In this document: positions 36,747 to 46,141 of the stretch, in pieces | Numbering within the stretch: the stretch's first letter is position 1 | How the letters are laid out: every line of letters starts with the position of its first letter | NCBI RefSeq assembly: GCF_049331405.1 | Contig: NZ_CP186274.1 | Coordinates: 1,736,001 to 1,800,000 of the forward strand | Source of the DNA: PoT sp049331405 | GTDB lineage: Bacteria > Planctomycetota > Planctomycetia > Isosphaerales > Isosphaeraceae | Direction: 5' to 3' | DNA: 64,000 bases | The notes under the pieces: generated by a model | Told to the model about the DNA's origin: nothing | The model's database searches: none | Seen by the model: the letters and a program-made list of their open reading frames with translations, nothing else | Program-made: the position numbers and the translations under genes

Positions 36747-37238
36747 ATGCGGAAATGGAACCGCCGTCGGATCGTGCGATGGCTGGCGATCGCGGCGGGA
36801 TTCTGGGTTCTGCTCTTCGTCGTCTGGCCGCTGGGCGTCGGCTGGAACCGGAAAACGACGCTGCTCTCCGCGATGCGATCGGCCAGCAGCGTCATCGTCG
36901 AGGAGTTCAGCGACGTCGACGGCCGGGTGCTCGGCGGGCTCGAACTGGATGCGGCGCGGCGAGCGGAACTCCTGCGAATCCTGCCCAGGGCCATGCCGCG
37001 AGGCTTCGGATATACGTTCAAGCTTTGCTTCGTGCCGCATCACCGGATCGTCGCCCGAACCCCCGGCAAACCTGACTTCGTGATGACGATCTGCTTCTTC
37101 TGCGACCAGGCGACGAACGATGGTTTTTGGATCTATGACATGCGGCCCTCGGGAAGTAAGGCCTTGAGCGATTTCCTCCGGGCGAACGGCATCCGCGTCC
37201 AGACCCTCGAGGAATACGGGAATGACTATTCGCAGTGA
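36747..37238 (+). CDS. Membrane-anchored hypothetical protein
   Basis: A 163-aa protein with a basic start (MRKWNRRRIVRWLAIAAGFW) and one membrane helix to about residue 32, then an alpha/beta domain containing CFVPHHRIV and ICFFCDQATNDGFWIYDM. The FFCxQ segment and nearby histidines are reminiscent of small metal-binding domains but match no family I know. Stands alone on the plus strand. Confidence 0.55.
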   Translation: MRKWNRRRIVRWLAIAAGFWVLLFVVWPLGVGWNRKTTLLSAMRSASSVIVEEFSDVDGRVLGGLELDAARRAELLRILPRAMPRGFGYTFKLCFVPHHRIVARTPGKPDFVMTICFFCDQATNDGFWIYDMRPSGSKALSDFLRANGIRVQTLEEYGNDYSQ

Positions 37239-37626
37239 GGCCATGCTTCGGGGAGTCATTGTTTCCATCAGGGAATTCGCGCGGCACCCGAACCATCCGT
37301 AAGCCGCCGAGGGATGAGGGAGGAGCTTCGCGAGCGGAATGAGCCTCGACGCAACTCGTGACAGTGACGCGATGAAGTGCGGGGACAACGTCGCGACGGC
37401 CTCCCCTCCGGGCGGATATGCTCCAAGAGAGGTCGGCCGCCTCCCCGAGAAATACCGGACGTCGTCGGTCGGGTTGAGCCGGGGGCCGGGTTGATCTGAG
37501 CCGCGCCGGGATTCGTCGAGGCATGCGTTGCGGAATGACGACGGCCGAGGTCTCCGCCTCGGCCGTCGTGGCAGGCTCCGTCATTGCCTCGGCCGGGGCG
37601 CGGGGGATGGGTCGGAGCCCGCTTTG
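37239..37626. other. Intergenic between convergent genes
   Basis: No supported gene and no strong hairpin with T run was seen. Confidence 0.3.
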
Positions 37627-38919
37627 TCACCACATCATCACGGCGAATTCGCCCGAATCGAAGCTGGAATAGAGGCGGATCCGCAGGACGTAGCGCCGGC
37701 CCGAGACGAGACGCGTGCGGATCTCGGCGTTGCGATCGGTGCCGCTGTCGTCGTCGCCGTCGACGTAGCGGAGGTCGCCGTTGACGTCTTCGAAGAGGAC
37801 CATCACCGTGTCGGCCCCGCCGAAGGTCCGCAACGTGTAGGTGCGCGAGGCGGGGGGACTGATGTTGAAATTCGCCTGCTGGGCGGGGTTCAACCTCAGG
37901 CTTTGCGAGCCGAACGGCTTCAGCTCGGGGTTGCCCGAATCCTCGAGGGCCGGATAGAAGACCTTGGCCTGGGAGAGGTCGTGCGGCGACAAGCCGCCGT
38001 GGGGCCGGAGGCCCTGGCGATACTGGTCGGGTTCCTGGATCAGGCCGGGCTCGAAGGCATAATGCATGATCGAGTCGGGATCCCACTGCGTACCCTGGAC
38101 CTCGGACGTCGAGAGCTTGCGCAAGATGTTGTATTCGGTGACCTGATGCGTCCAGTTATTCGGCGGCCCGCCGAAGTAGCGGTAGACGGCCTCCTCGTCC
38201 CAGACGATCCCCGAGAACGGGTTCTGGTGCTCGTGGGGGAACCCGAGCGTGTGGCCGATCTCGTGGACCGGCACGTCGACCCCGCGCGGGTCGGTCCGCA
38301 GGTCCCAGCCGAAGTTCATCGTGCGTTCATTCTGGCCGGCCACGTCGATCACGTCGCGGCCGATGTACGACCAGGCGCCATCCCCCTGGACGAAGCCGAT
38401 CCGGACCTCGGCCGAGCCGGGATCCTTCACCTCCTCGAATCGGATCCCGATCCCGATATTCTTCCAGACATCGAAGCCTCGCCTGACGAAGTCCTTCTGC
38501 TCGTCGCCCCCGGCCGACGTGCCGCCGAGGAAGCAGTACCGCAGCTTGGTGCCATTCACCCACTTCTTGCTGATGACCTGGATGAGGCCTTGCCGGTCGA
38601 GCGAGACCTCGGGCCCGAACGTCCGCGGCTGCGTGGGGGGCACCGCGCAGTAGCCGAGCCGGGCCGTCTCCTGCTCCGGCTCCTGCTCGGGCTCATAGGC
38701 CCCGTCGCCATTGCCGATCTTCAGGAGCCGCCGCTCCAGCTCGTTGATCCGCTTCTCGAGGTCGGTCGCCGTCGCCTGGCGAACCGGATTGGCCGCGGCC
38801 CGCGGGGCCGCCGCCGCCGTCGCCGCGGGCCCGGCCCCCTGCAGCAACGACTCGAGGCGTTCGATCCGGCCCGCCAGGTCGTCGCGCTTGCCCGCCCTAA
38901 CCCTGGTTGCATCGACCAT
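37627..38919 (-). CDS. Astacin-like (M12) zinc metalloprotease
   Basis: A 430-aa protein starting at ATG 38919. Residues about 10-70 are a coiled coil with Ala-rich linker; no classical signal peptide is visible, which is unusual for this family. The metzincin signature HEIGHTLGFPHEHQ (about residues 236-249) gives three histidine ligands and the catalytic glutamate, and SIMHYAF is the Met-turn. The C-terminal 100 residues form a beta-rich pre-peptidase-type domain (TYTLRTFGGADTVMVLFEDV). It should cleave protein substrates. Secretion may use the beta-domain or another route. Confidence 0.85.
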   Translation of the reverse strand: MVDATRVRAGKRDDLAGRIERLESLLQGAGPAATAAAAPRAAANPVRQATATDLEKRINELERRLLKIGNGDGAYEPEQEPEQETARLGYCAVPPTQPRTFGPEVSLDRQGLIQVISKKWVNGTKLRYCFLGGTSAGGDEQKDFVRRGFDVWKNIGIGIRFEEVKDPGSAEVRIGFVQGDGAWSYIGRDVIDVAGQNERTMNFGWDLRTDPRGVDVPVHEIGHTLGFPHEHQNPFSGIVWDEEAVYRYFGGPPNNWTHQVTEYNILRKLSTSEVQGTQWDPDSIMHYAFEPGLIQEPDQYRQGLRPHGGLSPHDLSQAKVFYPALEDSGNPELKPFGSQSLRLNPAQQANFNISPPASRTYTLRTFGGADTVMVLFEDVNGDLRYVDGDDDSGTDRNAEIRTRLVSGRRYVLRIRLYSSFDSGEFAVMMW

Positions 38920-39557
38920 TTCGTGATCCTTTCATTTCAACGATCGGTCCACCCGTCCCGAATCTATCCGGAATACCTGTGGTGTCAAAACATATTTCGG
39001 AAGAATTGATGCGATTTGGGCGCCGCCCGCACCAGTTCGGCGACGAGTAAGCCGGGGTAGGCCCGCATCGAATGACGATGGCGACCGTGCTACTGCAAAT
39101 TCATGCTTGGTATCAATGCTCCTCGCCTTCGGCGTCGTCGCCTCGGCCTGCGCCATCAGGAACCTCCGCCGACGCAAGGCTGCTGGGCGATGAGACAAGG
39201 GCGGGCCGTCGCCCGATCCATTCCGGCGGGCTCCGCCTTCGGGTAGGATCCGGGAAAGGAGCTCGCCCATGCGTCTTCTGGCTGAGAGAGAGGATGTGTC
39301 GCGGACGAGCACGAGCGGTCACATGGGCGGGCGTCTCGAAAGTAGGTAGGAAGACTCATCCGGCCTTCTGGCGCGTGGCCCAGTAGGCGGCCCATTGGTG
39401 GTTCCCGCGGAGATTATTCCATGCCTCGGAACTCTCTGCCGCCGGCATGACTTTCCCGACGATCCCTTATCTTGCGTCCCAGCCGCCGAATCCTAGAGTT
39501 GAACCTCGTCGGTCCAGCCCGTTCGATGCCCGCTCGCCGCCGGAGATACGGACAATC
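38920..39557. other. Intergenic, one possible small peptide
   Basis: A region of about 640 bp without a recognised gene. The only protein-like signal is the 30-codon minus-strand frame listed separately at 39356-39448. Confidence 0.3.
39356..39448 (-). CDS. Possible 30-aa peptide
   Basis: ATG 39448 to TGA 39356 reads MPAAESSEAWNNLRGNHQWA, ending YWATRQKAG, a natural-looking short helical sequence with several tryptophans. It may equally be the tail of a decayed gene. No ribosome site and no family known. Confidence 0.2.
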   Translation of the reverse strand: MPAAESSEAWNNLRGNHQWAAYWATRQKAG

Positions 39558-42137
39558 ATGAGCCTGAAGCAGAAGGTGACGCAGCTCGTCGCCTGCTACG
39601 GTGCCCCCACCAAGTTCGCCGTGGAAACGATCCTGTCGGCGGTCCTGCCGGGGAGTCCGGCCGTCGTGAACCTGGTGCTCAAGTTCATCGATTGCGCCCG
39701 AGAGACCTCCAAGGACATCATCGACTACGATCCGGGCCAGGAGCCGGCCACCACGCCGGCCGACCTGGAACGGGTCGAGCAGATGCTTGAGTTGCTCACC
39801 GACGACCTCCATCGGCTCGTGGCGCAGGTCGCCGCCCTCGCGGACCTGCCCGAAGCGGCCCGCCGCCTGCTCGACGTGGCCCTGCGGACGGACGAGCACA
39901 GCCGGAAGGCCCTCGATCGCCTGGCCGCTCTCGCCAGGCGCTTCGACCGCCTCGAAGAGCAGAACCGGCGCCTCCTCGAAGGCCAGGGCTACATGGCCGG
40001 GATGCTCGAAGATCTCCTGCCCACGATGAACCGGCTGGCCGGGATGATGGATTTCGTCGAGGACCTGATCGCCCTCGGTGTCTCCCCCCAATCCTTCCAA
40101 TCGGGCCTCCATCGCTACCGCCTCGCCGCGCAGGCCGTGAGCCGGGGTCAAGCCGCCGAGGCGGTCGGCACCCTCCGCACCCTCTGCGACGAACAGCCCA
40201 GATCCTCGGCCGCCTTCGTCGGCGTCGCCGCCTCGTACGCCGCCGGTATGGACCCGGTCTCGGCCCAAGGTTCCCTCAAGGTCGCCATGGATCTTCGGCC
40301 CGATGATCCGGAACTCCTCGAGCTGGACCGTCGGATCACCCGAGCCGTCACCCGCCTCACCAGAGTCCAGGCTTCCGATCCGCCGGCACCGGGCACGTCC
40401 ACGGGCCTTCCCAAGGTCGGCGATTCGCTCGACGGCTGGCAGCTCGACGCCCTCCTCGGGCAAGGGGGCATGGGCCTGGTCTTCCGCGCGACCCGCAACG
40501 GCCAGGTCGCGGCGCTGAAGATCCTGAACGCCCAGCTCTCGGGCCACCCCGACTTCATCGATCGTTTCAAGCGCGAGATCAAGGCCCTCATCCGCCTCGG
40601 CGGCCACCCGAACATCGTCGACATCGGGACCTTCGGCTACGCCCCCGATCGCGGCTGCTGGTACATCGTCATGAAGTGGGTGGACGGCCTCTCCCTCGAG
40701 CATCACCTCGCGCGTCACGGCGGCCTCACCCCCGACCGGGCCCGCGACCTGTTCCTCGCCCTGGCCGACGGCCTGGTCGCCGCCCATCGCCAGGGGATCG
40801 TTCATCGCGACGTCAAGCCGGACAACATCCTCCTCCCCGACGAAGGTCCCCCCGTCCTCGTCGATTTCGGCCTGGCGACGATCCAGGGCGACCTCGCCGT
40901 CACGAGACCCAACTTCACCCCCGGCCACACCGCCGCCTTCGCCGCCCCCGAGCAAATCCGCAAAGGACAGGCCGACACGCGCAGCGACGTCTATTCCCTG
41001 GCCGCCTCGCTGTATTACGCCCTCGCCTACGCCGATCGCCGGCGCCGAGAGCCCGACCTGTACGACGCCGACCTCGTCCCGCCCGAGTTGCAACCCTTGC
41101 TGACGAAAGCGATGCACCGCGACCCCGAGCATCGCTACCGCAACGCCGCCGAGTTTCGAGAAGCCCTCGATGCCGCCTGCAGACCACGTCTCCTCGAGAT
41201 CAAGATCCCCGGAACCTGGTCCTCTCGTCCCGCCGACGAAGCCTCGTCAGAATGGGTCAAAATCACGCAAACCCCAGCAACTGTCGAGATCTTATCCAAT
41301 TACAAATATTCATTCAGGCTTGAGAATTCTGCCGACGCGGAAAGTCGTCAACTGTCGGGCCTGGCGATTTTCTCGGCCGTCCCTGAATTTCAGGAACTGA
41401 CCCTGAGCGATAATCAAGCGGTGACCGATGCCGGGTTGGCATACTTGCGGAGCCTTACCCGGCTTCACACGCTGACCTTGCACAACTGTGGGCAAGTGAC
41501 CGATGCCGGGCTCGCATACCTACAAAGTCTTGCCCGGCTTCACACGCTGAACCTGACCTGGAGCGGAAAGGTGACCGATGCCGGGCTCACACACTTGCGG
41601 GGCCTCACCCGGCTTCACACGCTGAACCTGTCCGGCTGCAAGCAAGTCACCGACGACGGGCTCGCACACCTGCGGAGCCTCACCCAGCTTCACACGCTAT
41701 ACCTCACTTTATGTAAGCAATTGACCGATGCCGGCCTGGAACACTTGCAAAGCCTCACCCAGCTTCGCACGCTGATCCTGTCAGACTGCAGGCAAGTCAC
41801 CGACACCGGGCTCGCACATTTGCGTGGCCTTACCCAGCTTGACACATTGTATCTGTCCTTCTGTAAGCCAGTGACCGACGCCGGGCTGGCACACCTGCGA
41901 AGTCTCACCCGGCTTCAAACGCTGGACCTGTCCGGCTGTGAGCAAGTGACCGACGCCGGGCTGGCACACCTGCGGGGCCTCACCCAGCTTCACACGCTGA
42001 GCCTCTACAACTGCGAGCAAGTGACCGATGCCGGGCTGGCACACCTGCGGGGCCTCACTCGGCTTCGCAAGCTGGACCTGTCCGGCTGCAAGCAAGTCAC
42101 CGACGCAGAAAGGGCCTATTGGGAGCGGTCGCGTTGA
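39558..42137 (+). CDS. Ser/Thr protein kinase with C-terminal leucine-rich repeats
   Basis: An 859-aa protein; ATG 39558 (MSLKQKVTQLVACYGAPTKF) is preferred to the frame start at 39447. Residues 1-280 are helical, including coiled-coil and TPR-like parts. The kinase domain runs about 295-550: LLGQGGMGLVFRA, AALKIL, IVHRDVKPDNIL (HRD at 416-418), DFGLAT and AAPEQI. Residues 614-855 hold nine near-identical 25-residue LRRs of the VTDAGLAHLRGLTQL type. No membrane segment, so it is cytoplasmic. The LRR part may choose substrates or ligands. Confidence 0.9.
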   Translation: MSLKQKVTQLVACYGAPTKFAVETILSAVLPGSPAVVNLVLKFIDCARETSKDIIDYDPGQEPATTPADLERVEQMLELLTDDLHRLVAQVAALADLPEAARRLLDVALRTDEHSRKALDRLAALARRFDRLEEQNRRLLEGQGYMAGMLEDLLPTMNRLAGMMDFVEDLIALGVSPQSFQSGLHRYRLAAQAVSRGQAAEAVGTLRTLCDEQPRSSAAFVGVAASYAAGMDPVSAQGSLKVAMDLRPDDPELLELDRRITRAVTRLTRVQASDPPAPGTSTGLPKVGDSLDGWQLDALLGQGGMGLVFRATRNGQVAALKILNAQLSGHPDFIDRFKREIKALIRLGGHPNIVDIGTFGYAPDRGCWYIVMKWVDGLSLEHHLARHGGLTPDRARDLFLALADGLVAAHRQGIVHRDVKPDNILLPDEGPPVLVDFGLATIQGDLAVTRPNFTPGHTAAFAAPEQIRKGQADTRSDVYSLAASLYYALAYADRRRREPDLYDADLVPPELQPLLTKAMHRDPEHRYRNAAEFREALDAACRPRLLEIKIPGTWSSRPADEASSEWVKITQTPATVEILSNYKYSFRLENSADAESRQLSGLAIFSAVPEFQELTLSDNQAVTDAGLAYLRSLTRLHTLTLHNCGQVTDAGLAYLQSLARLHTLNLTWSGKVTDAGLTHLRGLTRLHTLNLSGCKQVTDDGLAHLRSLTQLHTLYLTLCKQLTDAGLEHLQSLTQLRTLILSDCRQVTDTGLAHLRGLTQLDTLYLSFCKPVTDAGLAHLRSLTRLQTLDLSGCEQVTDAGLAHLRGLTQLHTLSLYNCEQVTDAGLAHLRGLTRLRKLDLSGCKQVTDAERAYWERSR
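41421..42095 (+). repeat. Nine 75-bp tandem repeats coding LRRs
   Basis: Nine units of 75 bp, each beginning at the Val/Leu-Thr-Asp codons (GTGACCGA...) and coding one 25-residue LRR, with strong DNA identity between units 7, 8 and 9. A partial tenth unit follows. The identity suggests recent expansion or gene conversion and possible length variation between strains. Confidence 0.85.
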
Positions 42138-42220
42138 TGACTCGGAAAAGCCAGGAACAGGTTTCTAAGGTTTTACGATCGCTTGATTGATGCGAATCTC
42201 CGACTGCATGGCGGATCCGC

Positions 42221-42469
42221 TCAGCGCCCCATCTCGCGGGCGTGCCAGCCGATGGCGTAGAGGTGGTCGAGGTGGAGGGGGTTGAGGCTGTGGGGCACGG
42301 CCACCGTGCGGAGGCTCGGGTTGATCGGGTCGAAGGGGCGGGCCCCGACCGTGTAGTTCACCAGCATCCCGGAGGACGGGTCGCCCCCCCTCACGACGAT
42401 CTTCACGCTGAGGTCCGGACCGGCCTGACCCAGGATCGAGGCCGCAAGGAGTGTGGCAAGAGAGATCAT
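42221..42469 (-). CDS. Small secreted hypothetical protein
   Basis: An 82-aa protein with a signal peptide (MISLATLLAASILGQAGPDL) and a short beta-rich mature part ending HLYAIGWHAREMGR. Lone gene on the minus strand, 83 bp from the kinase-LRR gene, which is convergent. Family not recognised. Confidence 0.5.
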   Translation of the reverse strand: MISLATLLAASILGQAGPDLSVKIVVRGGDPSSGMLVNYTVGARPFDPINPSLRTVAVPHSLNPLHLDHLYAIGWHAREMGR

Positions 42470-42964
42470 GTCGGCTCGGTGGTGCCTGACCTGGTTGTCG
42501 TGATTGACCCTCGGTGGTCGACCCCCATTCCGTCGCGCAATTCTAAAGCGCGGCCGACACGCTCGCGGCGATTAATCGGATCGTCCGGACCCCAAGCGGC
42601 GAAAGATTTTGGGATGAGCCGATGGACGTCGACGATCTCTCAACCTGGACGGCGAACGGCTTGTACGACCCCGTTGGACAGGGAGAGAAGTCAAATAGGC
42701 ATAAATCCGAAACTTGCATGACGCACGCCGGATCGCCAGGGCCCGCGGGATCACGCCCGAGGACGCCATGGCGGTCGATCCTGTTCTCTCGTCATACTCG
42801 TCCTCTGGGAAGAATGACCCCACGCCGAGGCGCCTGGCATCGGCGTTGAACCGCTTCGGGCTTCCGAGGCCGAAGTCGGATCGGGCCCTTCTTCTCGGAT
42901 CGTCGGCGACGAGCCTTGTCGCAGATTCATACCCGCGTCGTCGCATCAATGCGATCGTCCTCAA
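42470..42964. other. Intergenic, no supported gene
   Basis: A minus-strand frame at 42572-42964 is rich in Arg and Ser and looks non-coding. Confidence 0.3.
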
Positions 42965-43519
42965 TCATGGGATCAGCCCCGACGAGCGGAAGCCGGCGAT
43001 GATCGCATCATAGAGCGCGAGATCCGAGCGGCTCCTCGCCATCAGTTGCGCACCGACGACGGCGGCGTAGATCGCGCGGGCGCGGGCCTCGGCCGCCCTC
43101 GGGGCCACCACGGATGCGGCGATCAGGTTCTTGCGGAGCCAGGCTATGTTCACGTCGGCGAAGGTCTGCACTTCGACCTTCAACGCTTCCGGCAGGTCGT
43201 CGTACTCGGCGGCCATGAAGCTGCAGAGGCACATGCGATTCTCGTTCGCGAGCGCCCGGCGGAAGGTCTCCGGATAGCGCTTCAGGCCGGAGAGCGGATC
43301 GGAGGCCGATAACGCCTCGAGCTCCGCCGACGATTCCTCCCAGTAGCGCCGGGCGATCGCCACGCCGAGATCCTCCTTGCTCGGGAAGTGGTGGTAAAGG
43401 CTCGCCGCCTTGATGCCCACCTTCTCCGCGATGTCCCGGAAATTCAGCCCGCCGTAGCCGCGCGCCTGGGCGATCTCCCTCCCGGCCGCCATGATCTTCT
43501 CGCGAGAGTCCGTGCTCAT
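42965..43519 (-). CDS. TetR/AcrR-family repressor
   Basis: A 184-aa protein starting at ATG 43519. The N-terminal HTH is clear: EKIMAAGREIAQARGYGGLN, FRDIAEKVGIKAASLYHHF, PSKEDLG. The ligand domain contains MCLCSFMAAEYDDLPEAL, which fits the TetR C-terminal group that includes reactive-electrophile and aldehyde sensors. It is divergent from an amidase gene; the palindrome between them (43597-43614) is its likely binding site, so it probably represses the amidase. Confidence 0.85.
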   Translation of the reverse strand: MSTDSREKIMAAGREIAQARGYGGLNFRDIAEKVGIKAASLYHHFPSKEDLGVAIARRYWEESSAELEALSASDPLSGLKRYPETFRRALANENRMCLCSFMAAEYDDLPEALKVEVQTFADVNIAWLRKNLIAASVVAPRAAEARARAIYAAVVGAQLMARSRSDLALYDAIIAGFRSSGLIP

Positions 43520-43563
43520 TTCAATATCCCCCGCCGGATCGACCTCGGATCGGAATCCGGGTA

Positions 43564-43614
43564 TTGACCCCACATCGTTCGACCCCTACAGTTAGTCTAC
43601 CAACCACTTGGTAG
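43564..43614 (+). promoter_or_regulatory. Amidase promoter with TetR operator
   Basis: TTGACC (43564-43569), a 17-bp spacer and TACAGT (43587-43592) form the promoter. CTACCAA CCAC TTGGTAG (43597-43614) is a perfect palindrome placed over the transcription start, the expected position for TetR repression. The ribosome site GGAGG follows at 43615-43619. Confidence 0.75.
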
Positions 43615-43625
43615 GGAGGAAACCG

Positions 43626-45026
43626 ATGACTGCCGAAATCGTCCGATTCGACGCAACGAAGCTGGCGGAGATGATCCGGGGCCGCGAGGTCTCGCCGGTC
43701 GAGGTCGTGCGGGCGCACCTCGATCGCATCGAGGCCGTCGACCCGAAGATCAACGCGATCGTCACGGTCGCCGAGGGGGCGCTCGAGGCCGCGAGGGCGG
43801 CCGAGGCGGCGGTCCTGGCGGGGGAGGAACTCGGGCCCTTGCACGGGGTCCCGTTCACCGCGAAGGACTCGATCGACACCGCCGGGGTGCTCACCCAGCG
43901 CGGCTCGCCGATCTTCAGGGGGCGGATCCCCGAGGCCGACGCCACGAGCGTCGCGCGCCTGAAGGCGGCGGGGGGGATCCTGCTCGCGAAGACGAACCTG
44001 CCGGAGTTCTCTTATTCGACGGAGACCGACAACCTGCTCACCGGCCGGACGAACAACCCCTGGAACCTCGACCGGACGCCCGGCGGTTCGAGCGGCGGGG
44101 AGTCGGCGGCGATCGCGGCGGGGATGTCGCCGCTGGGGCTCGGCTCCGACCTCGCCATCTCCGTGCGAGGCCCCGCCGCGCACACGGGGATCGCCGCACT
44201 CAAGGCCACGCATGGGCGGATCCCGATGACCGGGCTCTGGCCCAGGGCCCCGCGTCGGTTCTGGCACGTCGGCCCGATGGCAAGGACCGTCCGCGACCTC
44301 GCGCTGGCCTACTCGCTCCTCGCCGGCCCCGACGGCTCCGACGGCCTATCGTCGAGCCCCCTCGCGCTGGACACGGGGGCCCCGCCCGATCGACCCCTCC
44401 GCGTCGGCTGGCTCGTCGAGCCCGGCTTCGGCCCGATCGACGCCGAGGTCGCCGCGACCGTCCGTGCGGCGGCCGACGCCCTCAAGACCGCGGGCGTCCA
44501 CGTCGAGCCGGCGCGGATCCCGGGCCTCGAGCGCGACGACGCCCTCGACGTCTTCTATCGCCTGCATGTGATGGAGGTGAAGCCCGCCTTCGCCGAGGCC
44601 ACCGCCGGCCACGAGCATGAGATGTTCGCCATTTCCAGGGGGATGCTCGCGACCCCCGATACCTCCATCGAGGATTACGTCCAGGCGGAACTGGCGGCCG
44701 AGCGCCTGAAGGACGGCTTCGCCGCGTATTTCCGGCGGTTCGACGCCTTGCTATGCCCGGTGCTGCCGATCCCCGCGCACGAGCATGGGCTTTCGGAGTT
44801 CGTCATCAACGGCCAGGTCGTGCCCGCGAAGCACATCCAGGGCGCGACCGTGCCGTTCAACGTGACGGGGCTCCCGGCCCTCTCGATGCGGTTCGGGACG
44901 AGCCGCGAGGGCCTCCCGATCGGCGTCCAGCTCGTCGCAAACTGGCTGGCCGAGTCGACGGTTTTGCGCCTGGCCTCGACCCTCGAATCGATCAGCCCCG
45001 ACCGCGACCTCCGCCCGATTGTCTAA
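43626..45026 (+). CDS. Amidase-signature family hydrolase
   Basis: A 466-aa protein starting at ATG 43626. It carries the Ser-cisSer-Lys amidase machinery: lysine in FTAKDSIDTAGV, the motif TPGGSSGGESAAIAAGM with the cis-serine, and the nucleophile in SDLAISVRGPAAH, where the usual GGS is replaced by AIS but the serine stays. Length fits the family. It hydrolyses amide bonds of unknown substrate in the cytoplasm; regulation by the divergent TetR protein suggests induction by a small molecule. It is not GatA because no gatB/gatC is nearby. Confidence 0.85.
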   Translation: MTAEIVRFDATKLAEMIRGREVSPVEVVRAHLDRIEAVDPKINAIVTVAEGALEAARAAEAAVLAGEELGPLHGVPFTAKDSIDTAGVLTQRGSPIFRGRIPEADATSVARLKAAGGILLAKTNLPEFSYSTETDNLLTGRTNNPWNLDRTPGGSSGGESAAIAAGMSPLGLGSDLAISVRGPAAHTGIAALKATHGRIPMTGLWPRAPRRFWHVGPMARTVRDLALAYSLLAGPDGSDGLSSSPLALDTGAPPDRPLRVGWLVEPGFGPIDAEVAATVRAAADALKTAGVHVEPARIPGLERDDALDVFYRLHVMEVKPAFAEATAGHEHEMFAISRGMLATPDTSIEDYVQAELAAERLKDGFAAYFRRFDALLCPVLPIPAHEHGLSEFVINGQVVPAKHIQGATVPFNVTGLPALSMRFGTSREGLPIGVQLVANWLAESTVLRLASTLESISPDRDLRPIV

Positions 45027-45638
45027 GGCGAGGATATGAAAACCTCGACATGGTCGCACGCGGAGGCCGAGCCGCCCCGCGTGCCCGTGTGCGGGATGCG
45101 CCGGGCCCCGGGGGGCTCGGCAAGATCCTGGAGTGATCCGAGGCCGGAGGCCATGGCCTGGGAGGGCCCATCCTCGGGGCGGTTGTTTACGGGCGACGGG
45201 CGAGCGACATCCATCAACGCGTCGACGTCAATTGCGGGTGAAGTCGGGCCGGGGCCGGTGTCGGGGTTCGAACCCTTTGCGGCTCGGCAGCGGCTCGGGC
45301 CCGCCTTGGATCTTCCGACGGCGAGACTGCATCGCGAACCGGATGATCAGGCAAGACGACTCGAATTGCTTCCGTGCGAAGACCATGTCCCTCGTGTCGA
45401 ATTCATTCGTGTCCACGTTTCGCCCCCGTGGTCGTCAACCGTGGAGATTGTGTCTTGAGATGATCGATCCATGAAACGAACTCGCCGCGACGATGTCAAG
45501 AGTTGCCCACTCCGAAAATGTCGGGGAAAATCCCTCGACTGGAGTCGAGCCTCAACCCCTCTCCGATGTCGTGGGCGATTGCAGGATGACGGGCGGCGGC
45601 TTACGATAAAGCGATTGTCCAAGGTTGAGGTGAGATTG
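45027..45638. other. Intergenic, no supported gene
   Basis: Open frames are Arg/Pro-rich and lack ribosome sites or families. A GGTTCGAACC word at about 45264 looks like a tRNA T-loop but no cloverleaf fits. Confidence 0.35.
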
Positions 45639-46004
45639 ATGCGACGATGGGGCGTCTTGACCTGTATCGCGATCGCCCTGGCGGGGCCCATGCTCAGCCA
45701 GGCGAAGCTCGCGTACGGCCTGACGCTTTCGGTCGCCGAGATCGGCCGGCTCCTGATGGAGTCGGCGGAGGAGCAGGGGGACGAGGCCTACGACGGCTCC
45801 GAGGTCGTCGCGCTCGTCGCGAACCCCGAGACCGGCCTGGAGGCGCCGAGGGCCTCGACGGCTCCCTTCGACCTGACGATGAACCCGCCGGCAGCATCGA
45901 CCCTCCTCCTGGCGAGCGAGGCCGCCCGGCCTCGCCGCGAGCGCCGGCGCTGGCCTCCGTCGGCGCCGACGCGCCAGGCCTGGCTGCAAATCTACCGATT
46001 CTGA
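45639..46004 (+). CDS. Small secreted protein before DUF1559 gene
   Basis: A 121-aa protein starting at ATG 45639, chosen because the signal peptide begins there (MRRWGVLTCIAIALAGPMLS); the frame to 45471 is upstream noise. The mature part is short and acidic (LMESAEEQGDEAYDGSEVVA), ending in a basic, proline-rich tail. It sits 137 bp before a DUF1559 gene in the same direction. Function unknown. Confidence 0.45.
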   Translation: MRRWGVLTCIAIALAGPMLSQAKLAYGLTLSVAEIGRLLMESAEEQGDEAYDGSEVVALVANPETGLEAPRASTAPFDLTMNPPAASTLLLASEAARPRRERRRWPPSAPTRQAWLQIYRF

Positions 46005-46141
46005 GCCGGCTCGATCGGGCTCCGACGTCGCGCGGCGGGAATCCGCCGGCGTCGACGTCACGACGAAACCCCGTTGCGTCGCCCGCCGATCGGGCTGCGC
46101 ATCCATCGAGCCGAATCCATCAGAACCGGAGATTCATCGTA

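Noticed and set aside
39414..41132. A 572-codon minus-strand frame opposite the kinase gene
   Set aside because: The plus strand holds a complete kinase with all motifs; the antisense frame is a composition effect.
41421..42095. Tandem repeats as a possible CRISPR array
   Set aside because: The repeats are contiguous, have no spacers and lie inside a kinase-LRR reading frame.
45260..45272. GGTTCGAACC resembling a tRNA T-loop
   Set aside because: Neither strand gives a matching acceptor stem, D arm or anticodon arm; it is a chance palindrome.
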